Positions 8,981 through 19,121 of a DNA stretch of 37,121 nucleotides are shown piece by piece. Below the pieces are notes generated by a model that worked only from the letters and a program-made list of their open reading frames with translations, was not told the origin of the DNA and searched no databases. Source of the stretch: an uncultured Lachnospiraceae bacterium (GTDB lineage Bacteria > Bacillota > Clostridia > Lachnospirales > Lachnospiraceae); contig CAMNWW010000002.1 in assembly GCA_946566415.1 (NCBI GenBank), positions 1-37,121 on the forward strand. Direction: 5' to 3'. Position 1 is the first letter of the stretch. Every line of letters starts with the position of its first letter. A program made the position numbers and the translations under genes.

Positions 8981-9433
8981 TTACCCGGTTATTTTCGCCA
9001 TCGCGCTCTTGGTGGCGACAAATTCTTCGATAAACTTCTCTTCTTCTTTCTGAACCGCTTTATCGTATTCAGCCTTCTTTTTTTCCTTTAATTTATCGAT
9101 GGAAGAAGTCTCTTTTTTAGCTTCCACCACTTCATTCCTCTTTGCTTCTTCCTGTTCCATGAGCTTTTTGAGCTGTTCCTGCTTGATCCGTATTTTTATA
9201 TTAAGCGCTTCCAAATAATTCTCATAGCCATGAATCTCGCGGATTGTCATCCCTTCCATCTTATGCTCCCGAAGCTCCCGTGTGCATACCCTGTGTTCTT
9301 CTTCAAGCCTCTCTATCGCCTGCTCGCATTCTCTGACCTTGGCAAGAATCCTGGCGTGTTCTGCTTTCAAGCCGTCGAGCACCTGTTCCTTATAGTTCAA
9401 TACCGTATCTAATGCAAAAAAGAACTTCTTCAT
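8981..9433 (-). CDS. fliJ: Flagellar export chaperone FliJ
   Basis: Coiled-coil 150-aa protein starting 'MKKFFFALDTVLNYKEQVLDGLKAEHARILAKV', between fliI and fliK. Confidence 0.88.
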   Translation of the reverse strand: MKKFFFALDTVLNYKEQVLDGLKAEHARILAKVRECEQAIERLEEEHRVCTRELREHKMEGMTIREIHGYENYLEALNIKIRIKQEQLKKLMEQEEAKRNEVVEAKKETSSIDKLKEKKKAEYDKAVQKEEEKFIEEFVATKSAMAKITG

Positions 9434-10731
9434 CGTACAATACGCTCCATCATCTCAAATGATTCCTCTAAAGAAAAACTTTCATCTATCTTCTGCATCA
9501 AGAATTCGTTTACTTTGTCAATTTTTGCGATCGCCACATCCAGCTTGGGATTCGTCCCCGCCTTATAAGCGCCGATAGAAATCAAATCTTCATTTTTTGA
9601 ATATATACTCAGGATATCCCGCATCTTTGCCGCTGCCTCTCGATGTTCCGGGGGTACGATTTCTACCATCAGACGGGAAATACTGGCATTGATATCAATC
9701 GCAGGAAAGTGATTCTCATTAGCAAGTTTCCTTGTCAGTACAATATGTCCGTCCAAAATTCCGCGGACCGTATCGGAAATAGGCTCGTTCGTATCATCCC
9801 CTTCTACCAGCACAGTATAGACGCCCGTAATGGAGCCTTTCTCGAATTTACCGCTCCTCTCCAAAAGTTTCGGAAATTCGGCATAAATCGAAGGAGTATA
9901 TCCCCTCGCCACAGGCGGCTCCCCGGTCGCAAGCCCAATCTCGCGTTGTGCCATGGCAAAACGGGTAAGGGAGTCCATCATCAGAAGAACATCCTTGCCC
10001 TGATCTTTAAAATACTCTGCAATCGTTGTTGCTACAAGAGGGCACTTCATGCGAAGCATCGCAGGCTGATCCGATGTTGCAACGACCAGAACACTGCGCT
10101 TCATCCCTTCCGGACCGAGATCTTTTTCTATAAATTCCCGAACCTCACGGCCTCGCTCTCCTACCAGCGCGATTACATTGATATCTGCTTTTACATTTTT
10201 TGCAATCATACCCAAAAGGGTACTTTTTCCGACGCCGCTCCCAGCAAAAATACCGATACGCTGTCCTTTTCCTATTGTATTCAGTCCGTCGATCGCCTTT
10301 ACTCCAAACTCCAGCGTGTCCCTTATCGGCGGTCTTTGCAGTGGATTTATATATGTATTTTCTACATAATAGTATCTTGGAGAAGGAAATGAACCCAGGT
10401 CATCCATAGGCTTTCCTGTCGCATCAATGATCCTCCCCCGCAGAAATTCACCTACCGGAATTTTTAAACGGCGTTTCGTATTCCGGACAAAACTTCCCGC
10501 AGACACACCGTTTATATTCTCGTAGGCCATGAGCTGCATCTTATCGTCCCGAAAACCTACGACCTCCACCGGAATCTGCCGGTGAGTTTCTTCGTTATAG
10601 ATCATAGCAATATCACCGATGCTGGCATGATTCCCGGAGGATTCCATCGCCATTCCAACGACATTCTCTATTTTTCCAATATGACTTACTGTTTCTGTCT
10701 TTTGTATTAATTCCGGAAGTTTTGAAAACAT
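9430..10731 (-). CDS. fliI: Flagellum-specific ATPase FliI
   Basis: Walker A 'GIFAGSGVGKSTLLGMIAKN', 'VLLMMDSLTRFAMAQREIGLATGEPPVARGYTPSIYAEFPKLLERSG'. Confidence 0.97.
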   Translation of the reverse strand: MFSKLPELIQKTETVSHIGKIENVVGMAMESSGNHASIGDIAMIYNEETHRQIPVEVVGFRDDKMQLMAYENINGVSAGSFVRNTKRRLKIPVGEFLRGRIIDATGKPMDDLGSFPSPRYYYVENTYINPLQRPPIRDTLEFGVKAIDGLNTIGKGQRIGIFAGSGVGKSTLLGMIAKNVKADINVIALVGERGREVREFIEKDLGPEGMKRSVLVVATSDQPAMLRMKCPLVATTIAEYFKDQGKDVLLMMDSLTRFAMAQREIGLATGEPPVARGYTPSIYAEFPKLLERSGKFEKGSITGVYTVLVEGDDTNEPISDTVRGILDGHIVLTRKLANENHFPAIDINASISRLMVEIVPPEHREAAAKMRDILSIYSKNEDLISIGAYKAGTNPKLDVAIAKIDKVNEFLMQKIDESFSLEESFEMMERIVR

Positions 10732-10746
10732 ACTCTCTCCCCTTAG

Positions 10747-11532
10747 CTAAGCTCTTACATTGTTCAGTATGTCCTTGATATTTTCCAGTTGTGTACTGAC
10801 GCTGGCATCAATGATTTCGTCCGGCAATTCAATGATACAGGTTCCTTCTTCCCCATTATCCATGGTTATAATCTTAATATTGTCAGACAATCTCGCCATT
10901 GCCTCCAAAAATTCCGCGTCAATCTCCATCGAGATCCCTGTCTCGCATTTCGTTATATAAATTTTTGCCCAGCGTTTCTTGCGCATCTTGTCGGTCGCCG
11001 CAAGGATCATCCGTTTCACGATATCGCCGCTGGACTGAAGGCTGGTCTGAATAATCTTCTCGGCCACAGCAAGGGAAATCCGCTTCAGGTCGTCAATATA
11101 CTGTTCCAAAAGCTTATCTTTCTCCAGCGATACGCTTTTGATCACATCCGCGATATTAGTCTGAAGAGTACGAATCTCTTTATCAAGGATCTTTCGCTGC
11201 TCCTCGTACGCTTCCCGCAAGCCTTCCTGGTGTCCGGTTTCTTTCCCCTCATTATAGCCGCGGTTACGAAGTATGTCCGCCTGCTCCCTAGCGTCGCTTA
11301 GAATCTGAGCCGCCTGTTTCTGTGCATTCTCGATGATTTCCTGTTCTCTGGCTGATATCAGGTCCTCTTCCGGCTCTTCTTCCTCCTTCTCTTCCTCGTC
11401 CAGCTCTTCGCTTTCCTCTTCCGGCTCTTCTATCTTGAATCCGGCAAAGAAATCAAACGGTTTTACATTTTGATCCTTTTCCGGTTCTTTCATAATCCTA
11501 GGCAATGATCTCATCCTTTCCGCTCTTGACAA
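10747..11532 (-). CDS. fliH: Flagellar assembly protein FliH (start uncertain: 11532, 11514 or 11493)
   Basis: Acidic coiled-coil protein between fliG and fliI with 'LKRISLAVAEKIIQTSLQSSGDIVKRMILAATDKMRKKRWAKIYI'. Confidence 0.85.
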   Translation of the reverse strand: MSRAERMRSLPRIMKEPEKDQNVKPFDFFAGFKIEEPEEESEELDEEEKEEEEPEEDLISAREQEIIENAQKQAAQILSDAREQADILRNRGYNEGKETGHQEGLREAYEEQRKILDKEIRTLQTNIADVIKSVSLEKDKLLEQYIDDLKRISLAVAEKIIQTSLQSSGDIVKRMILAATDKMRKKRWAKIYITKCETGISMEIDAEFLEAMARLSDNIKIITMDNGEEGTCIIELPDEIIDASVSTQLENIKDILNNVRA

Positions 11533-12526
11533 TAATCAGTTCGCCGGCTTCTTCAAGTCTTCTGATCACACCCACAATCCTCTGCTGAGCTTCCTCCACA
11601 TCTCTCAGACGTACATTAACCGTAACTTCAAGATCTGACCGGATGCTTTCTGCCATACGTGTAGATACGTTGGCAAAGACAAGCTGTTTGATATTCTCAT
11701 CAGAGCCTTTAAGAGCGTATACAATATCTTTGACATCACATTCACGAATAAATCTCTGGATAGACCTGTTATCCATAGATACGATATCTTCGAATACGAA
11801 CATCTTCTTACGAATTGTATCCGCAAGCTCTTCATCCTCTTTGCCGAGTTCGTCAAAGATATATTTCTCATTCGCCCTATCCATATGATTCATAACGTCT
11901 GCTATGTAGTCGATGCCGCCGATCGTTGTGAAATCCTGTGTTGTAAGAATACTCTCGAACCTTTTCTTGAGCGTTCCTTCTACGATCTTGATCGCATCCG
12001 GAGACGCGCTTTCCATCCTTGCGATCGCTTCTACCACTTTAATCCGCTTTTCCTTCGGCAGTTCACTAATGATGGTCGAAGCCTGATCCGCCTCTGCATA
12101 TGATAATATCAACGCAATCGTCTGCGGACGTTCATGCTGCAGGAAAGAAAACAAATTCTTAACACTGCTCTTGCGGATAAATTCAAAAGGACGGACCTTC
12201 AACGACTTTGACAATCGATCCAGTAAGGTCTGCGCCGTACTCTCACCGAACGCCTTCTCCAATACCGCTCTTGCATATTCCATACCGCCGTCTGTAACAA
12301 CTTTTTGTGTCAAACAGGTTTTGTAGAACTCGTCTAAGACTTCCTCCATCTGTTCCGGCGTAACATGCCCTAACTTAGCAACCTCTATCGTAAGTTTCTC
12401 AATATCGCTCTCACTCAAGTGCTTATAAATCTGGGACGCCTTATCGGCTCCGAGAGAAACTACCACCGCCGCCGCTTTCTGCCCTGGCGTCAACTTCTCA
12501 TTACTCTCCATCTCCATTGCCTCCAT
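11498..12526 (-). CDS. fliG: Flagellar motor switch protein FliG
   Basis: 'LTPGQKAAAVVVSLGADKASQIYKHLSESDIEKLTIEVAKL...FSFLQHERPQTIALILSYAEADQASTIISELPKE...FVFEDIVSMDNRSIQRFIRECDVKDIVYALKG'. Confidence 0.97.
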   Translation of the reverse strand: MEAMEMESNEKLTPGQKAAAVVVSLGADKASQIYKHLSESDIEKLTIEVAKLGHVTPEQMEEVLDEFYKTCLTQKVVTDGGMEYARAVLEKAFGESTAQTLLDRLSKSLKVRPFEFIRKSSVKNLFSFLQHERPQTIALILSYAEADQASTIISELPKEKRIKVVEAIARMESASPDAIKIVEGTLKKRFESILTTQDFTTIGGIDYIADVMNHMDRANEKYIFDELGKEDEELADTIRKKMFVFEDIVSMDNRSIQRFIRECDVKDIVYALKGSDENIKQLVFANVSTRMAESIRSDLEVTVNVRLRDVEEAQQRIVGVIRRLEEAGELIIVKSGKDEIIA

Positions 12527-14105
12527 TTAGCCAGTTCCTGAGCAGCTGGGCAGAAATCTCAGCATTCTGCTCCGCAAACTCACGGATACTTCTCTTGAGT
12601 TCCATACCTCTGTCGTTCTGAAGCTCTTGAAGCTCTTGATTAAGGTCAAGCGTCGGAAGTTCAATCTCTTCTTCTCCTTCTGTCAGTTCTTCTTCTTCAA
12701 GCTCTTCTTCCTCCTGAGCCCTGCGCCGGCTCCTGATCACAAAGAATACAATAAGCGCGATCACGAGCAGCATAAGTACGATACCCGCGATGATCGCCCA
12801 GAGCGGTATCCCTTTCAGGATCTGCAATACACCGCTCGCCTCCTCTGTTTCTTCCTCCGTCTGGCTTCCGTTAAACACCGCGCTTACGACCGCGATCTTT
12901 TCTTCCTGTTCATAAGTTGAGATTCCCGCCGCATTCCCGATCAAAGAACGAAGCTGCGATTCTCTCAGACTCCCAAAGCTAGTGCCGTTGATCGCAACAG
13001 ACACCGTCAGATCATCTAATGCTCCCGGCGAAACCTGCCCTTGCTCCTTGATCTGATTCACCAGATATTCTCGGGAAATGCTTTCACTGTATGCATTTGT
13101 TCCGTTGTCTTCGCTGTCCGTATTATATTCTGTATTATCCGAATTCGTCTCGGAACCCGCGACTCCGCCGGCCGCGCCGTCTGCCCCTGCTCCTTCACGG
13201 TAAATCTGCTCCGTATCAACGATTCCCGTTTTATCATTTTCATCTATTTTTTCCGGCGTATTGTAAGTAATCGACTCACGGATCAAATTCTCCATATTGA
13301 TCTGCGCCCGTGCGGAAACCGAAACATTTTCCATTCCATAGATCGGTCCCAGTACTTTCATGACGTTACTGATGACCTGCTTTTCCACAACCCGCGCGAT
13401 CTCTTCCGCATCCGAGCTGTTAGCCGATTTCCCTTCCTCCGACTCAACGGATACGTCGTTTCCGTTTCCGTCAAAAACACCTACGTTCGTCATCTCCATC
13501 CCCGGCACGCTCTTTGAAACCAGGCGCTGGATTCCGCGCACCTGACTCTCGGAAGGAGACCCTCCATCCTTCATCACGACCGTTACCGATGCGCTGGCCT
13601 GCGTTGTATCGTCGCTCAGCACATATCTGCTCTGTTCTCCAAGCGCAATCGTTACCGTAGCTTCCTTCACCCCGTCGAACATGCGGATCGTCGCCCCTAT
13701 ACGGTCTTGAAGATCATAAAGCTCATACTGTGCCTTCTCAGAGTCCGTCGTCATCATCCCGGAATTATTGATATAAGTATCATATGTAAACCCGCTCTTC
13801 GGATACCCTTCCTGGACAAGCGCCGCCTTCGTCTGATCCACCACGTCTTTCTTTACCTGGATCGCGTCGTCTCCATCATACTTAAAATCAACACCGTCCT
13901 CCTGCAGCTTCGCGGTGATCTGCTGCGCTTCCGTCTCGCTCAATCCGGAAAACAACGTCTCGTATGGTTGGTTATTCAAAATAAGCGCAATAATCACCGC
14001 GCCGACAATCAGCGCCGCCGCGCCGATGATGATTATTTTTTTCGTTCTGCTATTTATTTTATCAGTCAGCTCTTTTAACTGAGCAATTCTCTCTTTTACG
14101 TCCAT
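12501..14105 (-). CDS. fliF: Flagellar MS-ring protein FliF
   Basis: 'NQPYETLFSGLSETEAQQITAKLQEDGVDFKYDGDDAIQVKKDVVDQTKAALVQEGYPKSG...' plus C-terminal TM and FliG-binding tail. Confidence 0.96.
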   Translation of the reverse strand: MDVKERIAQLKELTDKINSRTKKIIIIGAAALIVGAVIIALILNNQPYETLFSGLSETEAQQITAKLQEDGVDFKYDGDDAIQVKKDVVDQTKAALVQEGYPKSGFTYDTYINNSGMMTTDSEKAQYELYDLQDRIGATIRMFDGVKEATVTIALGEQSRYVLSDDTTQASASVTVVMKDGGSPSESQVRGIQRLVSKSVPGMEMTNVGVFDGNGNDVSVESEEGKSANSSDAEEIARVVEKQVISNVMKVLGPIYGMENVSVSARAQINMENLIRESITYNTPEKIDENDKTGIVDTEQIYREGAGADGAAGGVAGSETNSDNTEYNTDSEDNGTNAYSESISREYLVNQIKEQGQVSPGALDDLTVSVAINGTSFGSLRESQLRSLIGNAAGISTYEQEEKIAVVSAVFNGSQTEEETEEASGVLQILKGIPLWAIIAGIVLMLLVIALIVFFVIRSRRRAQEEEELEEEELTEGEEEIELPTLDLNQELQELQNDRGMELKRSIREFAEQNAEISAQLLRNWLNGGNGDGE

Positions 14106-14166
14106 AGTCCAACTCTCTTATTTTGATTCCCCGTCATCCTGCCGCGGGGTTCTTGACTTTACTCTC

Positions 14167-14268
14167 GAACTCAATCGCCTATTCGGCGATGAAGTTCATA
14201 AAGTATCCCTTTTGCATTCGGGACTCGCAAACTCAATCGCCTATTCGGCGATGCAATTCACAAAGTAT
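14167..14268. repeat. Two direct copies (62-bp period) of a stem-loop element aactcaATCGCCtattcGGCGATg..(TTCA.A.AGTAT)
   Basis: Copies at about 14168-14206 and 14230-14268, each with an ATCGCC/GGCGAT stem and TATTC loop. Confidence 0.85.
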
Positions 14269-14295
14269 CAGTGCATAAGCGCTATGCACTGATAC
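14265..14295. repeat. 13-bp perfect hairpin (GTATCAGTGCATA-AGCGC-TATGCACTGATAC) overlapping the 3' end of fliE
   Basis: Exact inverted repeat read from sequence; fliE stop lies inside it. Confidence 0.9.
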
Positions 14296-14599
14296 GCATG
14301 ATTTCGCTATAAGACTGCATCGCCGTGCTCCGCAGCGCCACAAGCAGATCAACCGCCAGCTGTGCCTTCGCGGCCGCGATCGGCTCGGCATGCGGATTGT
14401 CCGTCTGTCCTGTCGCCAGAAGATATTGTTCCTTCGCCAAAGTATCTTCCGAAGTTTTCACATCGTTAATCGCATTCGCAAACACATCTTTAAAGACAGA
14501 AATTCCGTTCTGCCCCGTTGATAATTCCTTCTCTGTTCTTATAACGCCATCGGTCGCCAACTCCCACGGCTGAATCGGAGTAATGAACATCTCTCCCAT
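14282..14599 (-). CDS. fliE: Flagellar hook-basal body complex protein FliE
   Basis: 'FKDVFANAINDVKTSEDTLAKEQYLLATGQTDNPHAEPIAAAKAQLAVDLLVALRSTAMQSYSEIMRISA'. Confidence 0.9.
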   Translation of the reverse strand: MGEMFITPIQPWELATDGVIRTEKELSTGQNGISVFKDVFANAINDVKTSEDTLAKEQYLLATGQTDNPHAEPIAAAKAQLAVDLLVALRSTAMQSYSEIMRISA

Positions 14600-14643
14600 T
14601 ATGTATCACCCTTTCTCTAATCTATGCATCCCGTCAAATCTCT

Positions 14644-15039
14644 TTATTGTGTCTTAAGCGCCGACCGGTATCTGTTGATATCAGATGTTATCGAATTAAG
14701 CAAGTACTGATACTGCAGCCCGTCCCGCGCAAGCTTCGACTGTTCTACATCCGCGTTCACATTATTCTCATCAACCCTCGACGAATCATCACGGCTGTAC
14801 AATTCGTAAGCGCTCCCTTCAATCGCATCCCGCATCGCGTTGCTGCTCTTTACACCGTCAGCCGCAATCAGCCTTTTACGGAATGTCTCCTCAAATTTAA
14901 CTTCCGTCTTCTTAAACCCCGGCGTATCCACATTCGCTATATTATTCAGTGTAGTCTCCTGTGATTTCCACAAGAAATCCAGGGCTTTTTCCGCCAGCGA
15001 AACTGTATTTCCAAATATCGCTATCTTATTCCAGGACAT
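14644..15039 (-). CDS. flgB: Flagellar basal-body rod protein FlgB
   Basis: 'AEKALDFLWKSQETTLNNIANVDTPGFKKTEVKFEETFRKRL...NNVNADVEQSKLARDGLQYQYLLNSITSDINRYRSAL'. Confidence 0.95.
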   Translation of the reverse strand: MSWNKIAIFGNTVSLAEKALDFLWKSQETTLNNIANVDTPGFKKTEVKFEETFRKRLIAADGVKSSNAMRDAIEGSAYELYSRDDSSRVDENNVNADVEQSKLARDGLQYQYLLNSITSDINRYRSALKTQ

Positions 15040-15241
15040 TACATCCTCACTCCCTTATCATTATTTTTATATTTGTCTATACCTTAACTTTACGTAGTTA
15101 TCTTATATATCATACACATATTTTTCTAAAATGTCCAGACTTCTCTCCACTTATTTTCTTCCTTTTTCAACCTTTTTTGTTCCAGGCTCCGGACTTTCCC
15201 GATCATACACCCCTTATTTCAATCCAGGTATATTTCATATA

Positions 15242-16027
15242 TTATAAGTAGAATCCGCCCTTTTCATCATCAGAACCCGTACCGCCCAACATAGAACTTC
15301 CGCTCTGCATCTGCATTCTGAGCATCTGAACATAGTACTGGGCGTCCTTCTGTGTATATGTATATGTATCCTGAAGCTTTTCCAGAAGCGAAACAACTCC
15401 TGTCCCGCTGCTTTCCCCGGTTCCCGGCAAAGTCACTCCCGTCGTAATGTCCGTTCCCATGTACTCTTTTACCTTTTTAATGTAATTCTGAGTCTCTTTA
15501 AACGGAGGCACCCCGCCGTATTTCGCCACATTACCGCTGCCCGCGTTATATGCCGCGAGCGCAAGTTCAATATTGCCGCCGTACTGTGTCAGCTTTTCAG
15601 AAATGTATTTGGCGCCGCCCATAATATTACTCCTCGCATCGTATGGATCGCTCACTCCAAGCGACGCCGCCGTAGCAGGCATGAGCTGCATGACTCCTAT
15701 CGCCCCTGCCGAAGAAACGGCGGAAGCGTCAAACCCTGATTCAGCCTTGCCGATCGCCTTCAGAAGATTCACCGGGACATTGTATATCTGAGCCGCCTCC
15801 TCAAAGACCGCGTCCATACTTTCCGGAACGTCAAGCCCTGAATCCTTATTTTTAAAATATTGAAAAGTATCTGCAAAGCTCCTGCCGGAAACTGTCTGGG
15901 CAGAGGATGTCCGGCTGCCCGAATATTGATCTGCCGCGCCTGAACCCATCTGAATCTGTTTCAAAACATTGCTGATGCGGTCATAATAACTTTGATAAGC
16001 AGAAAAATCTGTATAATTGCCCGCCAT
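15242..16027 (-). CDS. Lytic transglycosylase (SLT domain)
   Basis: 'FEEAAQIYNVPVNLLKAIGKAESGFDASAVSSAGAIGVMQLMPATAASLGVSDPYDARSNIMGGAKYISEKLTQYGGNIELALAAYNAGSGNVAKYGGVPPFKETQNYIKKV'. Confidence 0.94.
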   Translation of the reverse strand: MAGNYTDFSAYQSYYDRISNVLKQIQMGSGAADQYSGSRTSSAQTVSGRSFADTFQYFKNKDSGLDVPESMDAVFEEAAQIYNVPVNLLKAIGKAESGFDASAVSSAGAIGVMQLMPATAASLGVSDPYDARSNIMGGAKYISEKLTQYGGNIELALAAYNAGSGNVAKYGGVPPFKETQNYIKKVKEYMGTDITTGVTLPGTGESSGTGVVSLLEKLQDTYTYTQKDAQYYVQMLRMQMQSGSSMLGGTGSDDEKGGFYL

Positions 16028-16259
16028 TCTATCCTTCCTTTCTTTACTTCTAACAGAACATTAATTAACACTATATCACTTTTTTATATTTATGAAAAGT
16101 CATTTCAAGAAGTTTTCATAACTTTTCCTTTTTTCCGTAAAACATCCAAGAAAAAACGACATGATTTTAAGAAACAGATATTTACTTTCCTTCTGATTCG
16201 TTATAGAATGGTAATATGTTTATATTTAATTATTTATTGAAAGGCAGGAGGAGTAAATC

Positions 16260-18086
16260 GTGTTTAAAAATTTGAAAATGAGAAACAAGCTTTTCCTCTC
16301 ATTCGGTACTGTGATTGTGTTTTACCTTATCACTGTTGTTTTATCGTTTGTTGGGTTAAGCCGTGTTTCAAGCGGATTGGCATCTTTTTATGAGGTCCCT
16401 TATCCGATGGTGCAGCATACGCTGGAACTTCAGTCGACTACCCGGCAGGTATATTTAGACCTGTTCCGCGCTCTTGTGGCCGATAATGCTTCCGACAGGC
16501 AGGTCACTTTGGCCGCTATCGAGGATGCCGCGAAGCAAAAAGATGCTTCTTTGGCAGCGCTGAAGGCGTGTTATGAAGGAGATCCGTCAACGCTTCAGGC
16601 AATCGAAGCAGCAGCAGCAAAAACCGGAACTTTAAGAGAAGAGGCGGCAGGTTACATAAAATCCGGCGATACCGATAACGCGCTGGCTACCATCACCGGC
16701 GATTATAATTCCGCTTGCGATGAGCTTGACGAAATTTTAAACCAGACCATTGACAGCGCGAAGATTACGGCGGATGATTATTATTCTTCCGGTATGTCCA
16801 CCAAGAAAATATGCCAGACCATTTTATTTGTACTTGCTATTGTGTGCGTCATTTTAACATTCCTTCTTATTTTCTGGATTGTTCGGGCAATTACACAGCC
16901 GTTGGCTGAGATTCAGACCGCTATGATAGCAATGTCAAAGGGCGATATGCATCCCGATGTTTCTTATCAGTCTAACGATGAGTTTGGCGATTTGGCGGAT
17001 AAGCTGCGGTTTGTACTGAGTACATTAGCCAGTTATATCGAGCATATCTGTTCTAAGATGGATTCGCTTGCAACAGGTGATTTCTCTGTAGATTTTGATA
17101 TGGATTATCTCGGTGAATTTGAATCTATTAAGTATTCCGGCTCTAAGATCCTGGAATCCTTGAACGATACTTTAAGCCAGCTTCATCAGGCAGCGGACCA
17201 GGTGGCAAGCGGCTCTGACCAGGTTTCAAGCGGCGCGCAGGCATTAAGCCAGGGCGCTACTGAGCAGGCAAGTTCCGTCGAAGAACTGGCGGCGACTTTG
17301 AACGATCTGTCTACCCAGGTTAATCAAAATGCTCAGAATTCCCGCGATATTAATAATTTGATCGCCCTTACCGCAGGTGAGGTTGACAACAGTAACCGTC
17401 AGATGGAACAGATGATGTCTGCCATGACGAAGATTAACGACTGCTCAAGCCAGATTGAAAAGATCATTAAGACGATCGAAGACATCGCTTTCCAGACCAA
17501 TATCCTTGCATTGAACGCCGCCGTTGAAGCAGCTCGTGCAGGAGAGGCCGGCAAGGGCTTTGCCGTTGTTGCAGATGAAGTCCGCAGCCTTGCTTCTAAG
17601 AGCGCGGAAGCGGCAAAGGATACCACGGTTCTGATCAGCAATTCTTTGAATGCTGTTTCCGAAGGAAATCAGATTGCGGCAGATACACAAAGCTCACTTT
17701 TGAAGGTTGTCGCCAATGCCCAGAAGATTGCGGACGGCATGGCAAAGATTACGGATGCTTCCGACTTGCAGGCCGAAGGAATCACACAGATCACGCAGGG
17801 AATCGACCAGATTTCTTCCGTTGTTCAGACCAATTCCGCGACTGCAGAAGAAAGCGCTGCTGCCAGTGAAGAGTTGTTCAGCCAGTCCAGCCTGCTTAAG
17901 AGTTTGGTCAGCAAGTTCCGGCTGAAAGGTATGCCTGCCGCGGTATCGGCTCCTCCGGTTTCAACCACGACTACGGATGAGCCGGATATGGATTTATCGT
18001 CAGGTACGAGCTATACTCCAAGCTATACCCCTACCAGCAGCAGTTATAGCTCTCCAAACTTTGTTGACGACAATGCGAAATATTAG
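16260..18086 (+). CDS. Methyl-accepting chemotaxis protein (4HB-like sensor, HAMP, MCP signalling domain)
   Basis: TM1, ~150-aa extracytoplasmic helical region, TM2, HAMP, and conserved hairpin tip '[55 protein letters not shown]'. Confidence 0.95.
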   Translation: MFKNLKMRNKLFLSFGTVIVFYLITVVLSFVGLSRVSSGLASFYEVPYPMVQHTLELQSTTRQVYLDLFRALVADNASDRQVTLAAIEDAAKQKDASLAALKACYEGDPSTLQAIEAAAAKTGTLREEAAGYIKSGDTDNALATITGDYNSACDELDEILNQTIDSAKITADDYYSSGMSTKKICQTILFVLAIVCVILTFLLIFWIVRAITQPLAEIQTAMIAMSKGDMHPDVSYQSNDEFGDLADKLRFVLSTLASYIEHICSKMDSLATGDFSVDFDMDYLGEFESIKYSGSKILESLNDTLSQLHQAADQVASGSDQVSSGAQALSQGATEQASSVEELAATLNDLSTQVNQNAQNSRDINNLIALTAGEVDNSNRQMEQMMSAMTKINDCSSQIEKIIKTIEDIAFQTNILALNAAVEAARAGEAGKGFAVVADEVRSLASKSAEAAKDTTVLISNSLNAVSEGNQIAADTQSSLLKVVANAQKIADGMAKITDASDLQAEGITQITQGIDQISSVVQTNSATAEESAAASEELFSQSSLLKSLVSKFRLKGMPAAVSAPPVSTTTTDEPDMDLSSGTSYTPSYTPTSSSYSSPNFVDDNAKY

Positions 18087-18100
18087 TATCTAAGAATTTA

Positions 18101-18142
18101 AAAGGGTCTGCAAAATGGATTTTACCATTTTGCAGACCCTTT
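18101..18142. terminator. Bidirectional intrinsic terminator between MCP and TPR gene
   Basis: 18-bp perfect stem AAAGGGTCTGCAAAATGG-atttta-CCATTTTGCAGACCCTTT between convergent genes. Confidence 0.88.
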
Positions 18143-18162
18143 GTTACTTTAAAAATTTCCAT

Positions 18163-19008
18163 TCAAAAATTCCAGAGTTCCTGTGAGCCATATTTAATCG
18201 GATCTGTCAGAAAATTACGGAACAACTTATCATACTCCTTCTGGTAATGGTCCGCCTTTTCCTGATCCTCCATCACACGGAAAAAGGTCGCCGCCTGCAT
18301 GAACTTATCTTGTGTCTGGTAATTGCATTCCAGCCCTGTCATCGCCTCCTCCATCAGACCGATCGCCTTCTCCTTTTGTCCCCGTCCTGCAAGGTAAGTT
18401 CCGCATGAGCAGACACACTCAAAATTGTCCGGCTCTTCGCGATACCAGTTTTCATACCAGGCATCGCTCTCTTCCACTCTCTTCAGACTGTAAAGCGCGT
18501 CTCCGATCGCGCGGTTGTAATCGTTCGGCCTTTCCTTTTCCCACGCAAAAGTCTTTTTGACATCGTGACAGAAATCTATTGCATCCTCAAACCTCCTCAG
18601 GCAGAAATACACCGTGACTACCTTGGGAAGCCATTCCGCAAAATTATACCGGAACTCTGTCGCCTCGTCCACGTCAAACAGCTCCAGCTTTCGATAAGCC
18701 TCCGCAACATTCTCCTTGATTCTCTCCCAGACCGGATACCACGCTTCGAGGCACTGTTCCATCTCATACTTTTCATATAGCCCGTCGCCCGTCCTTAGCG
18801 CCGCGGCTACTCCTTTCCAGAGATCGCCCTCCTCTTTCTCCCCGCCTTCATCCTCAAGGGCTTCCTCATCCCACTCGTCATCGTCCAGAAAATCCTCATC
18901 AAACAAATCATCGTCAAAAGACATTTTATCAAAATCCTTCTGGCGCTTTACCGCCTCAAATATAGACTTCTGTAAAAGTTGGTTTGACATCTTCGTACAT
19001 TCCTCCAC
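18163..19008 (-). CDS. Acidic TPR-like repeat protein of unknown function
   Basis: Helical repeat pattern ('RAIGDALYSLKRVEESDAWYENWYREEPDNFECVCSCGTYLAGRGQKEKAIGLMEEAM') with Asp/Glu-rich N-terminal region; probable start at internal MSNQLL. Confidence 0.65.
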   Translation of the reverse strand: MEECTKMSNQLLQKSIFEAVKRQKDFDKMSFDDDLFDEDFLDDDEWDEEALEDEGGEKEEGDLWKGVAAALRTGDGLYEKYEMEQCLEAWYPVWERIKENVAEAYRKLELFDVDEATEFRYNFAEWLPKVVTVYFCLRRFEDAIDFCHDVKKTFAWEKERPNDYNRAIGDALYSLKRVEESDAWYENWYREEPDNFECVCSCGTYLAGRGQKEKAIGLMEEAMTGLECNYQTQDKFMQAATFFRVMEDQEKADHYQKEYDKLFRNFLTDPIKYGSQELWNF

Positions 19009-19121
19009 ATTGTTTCCTTCCCCAACCCTTATCCATCGTATTGCTTTTCTCCCATAAAATTCAATATTGCATATAAGCGTTTTTATTATAGCAAATGTTC
19101 ACTCACTTGACTAGTGTTTAT

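Noticed and set aside
14167-14268. Possible CRISPR-like repeat array in the fliE-fliF spacer
   Set aside because: Only two imperfect copies, a palindromic unit and no spacer pattern or cas genes.
15040-15241. Sigma-28-type promoter upstream of flgB (TAAAGTTA segment)
   Set aside because: The 3' GCCGATAA-like half is missing at the right spacing, so not supportable by eye.
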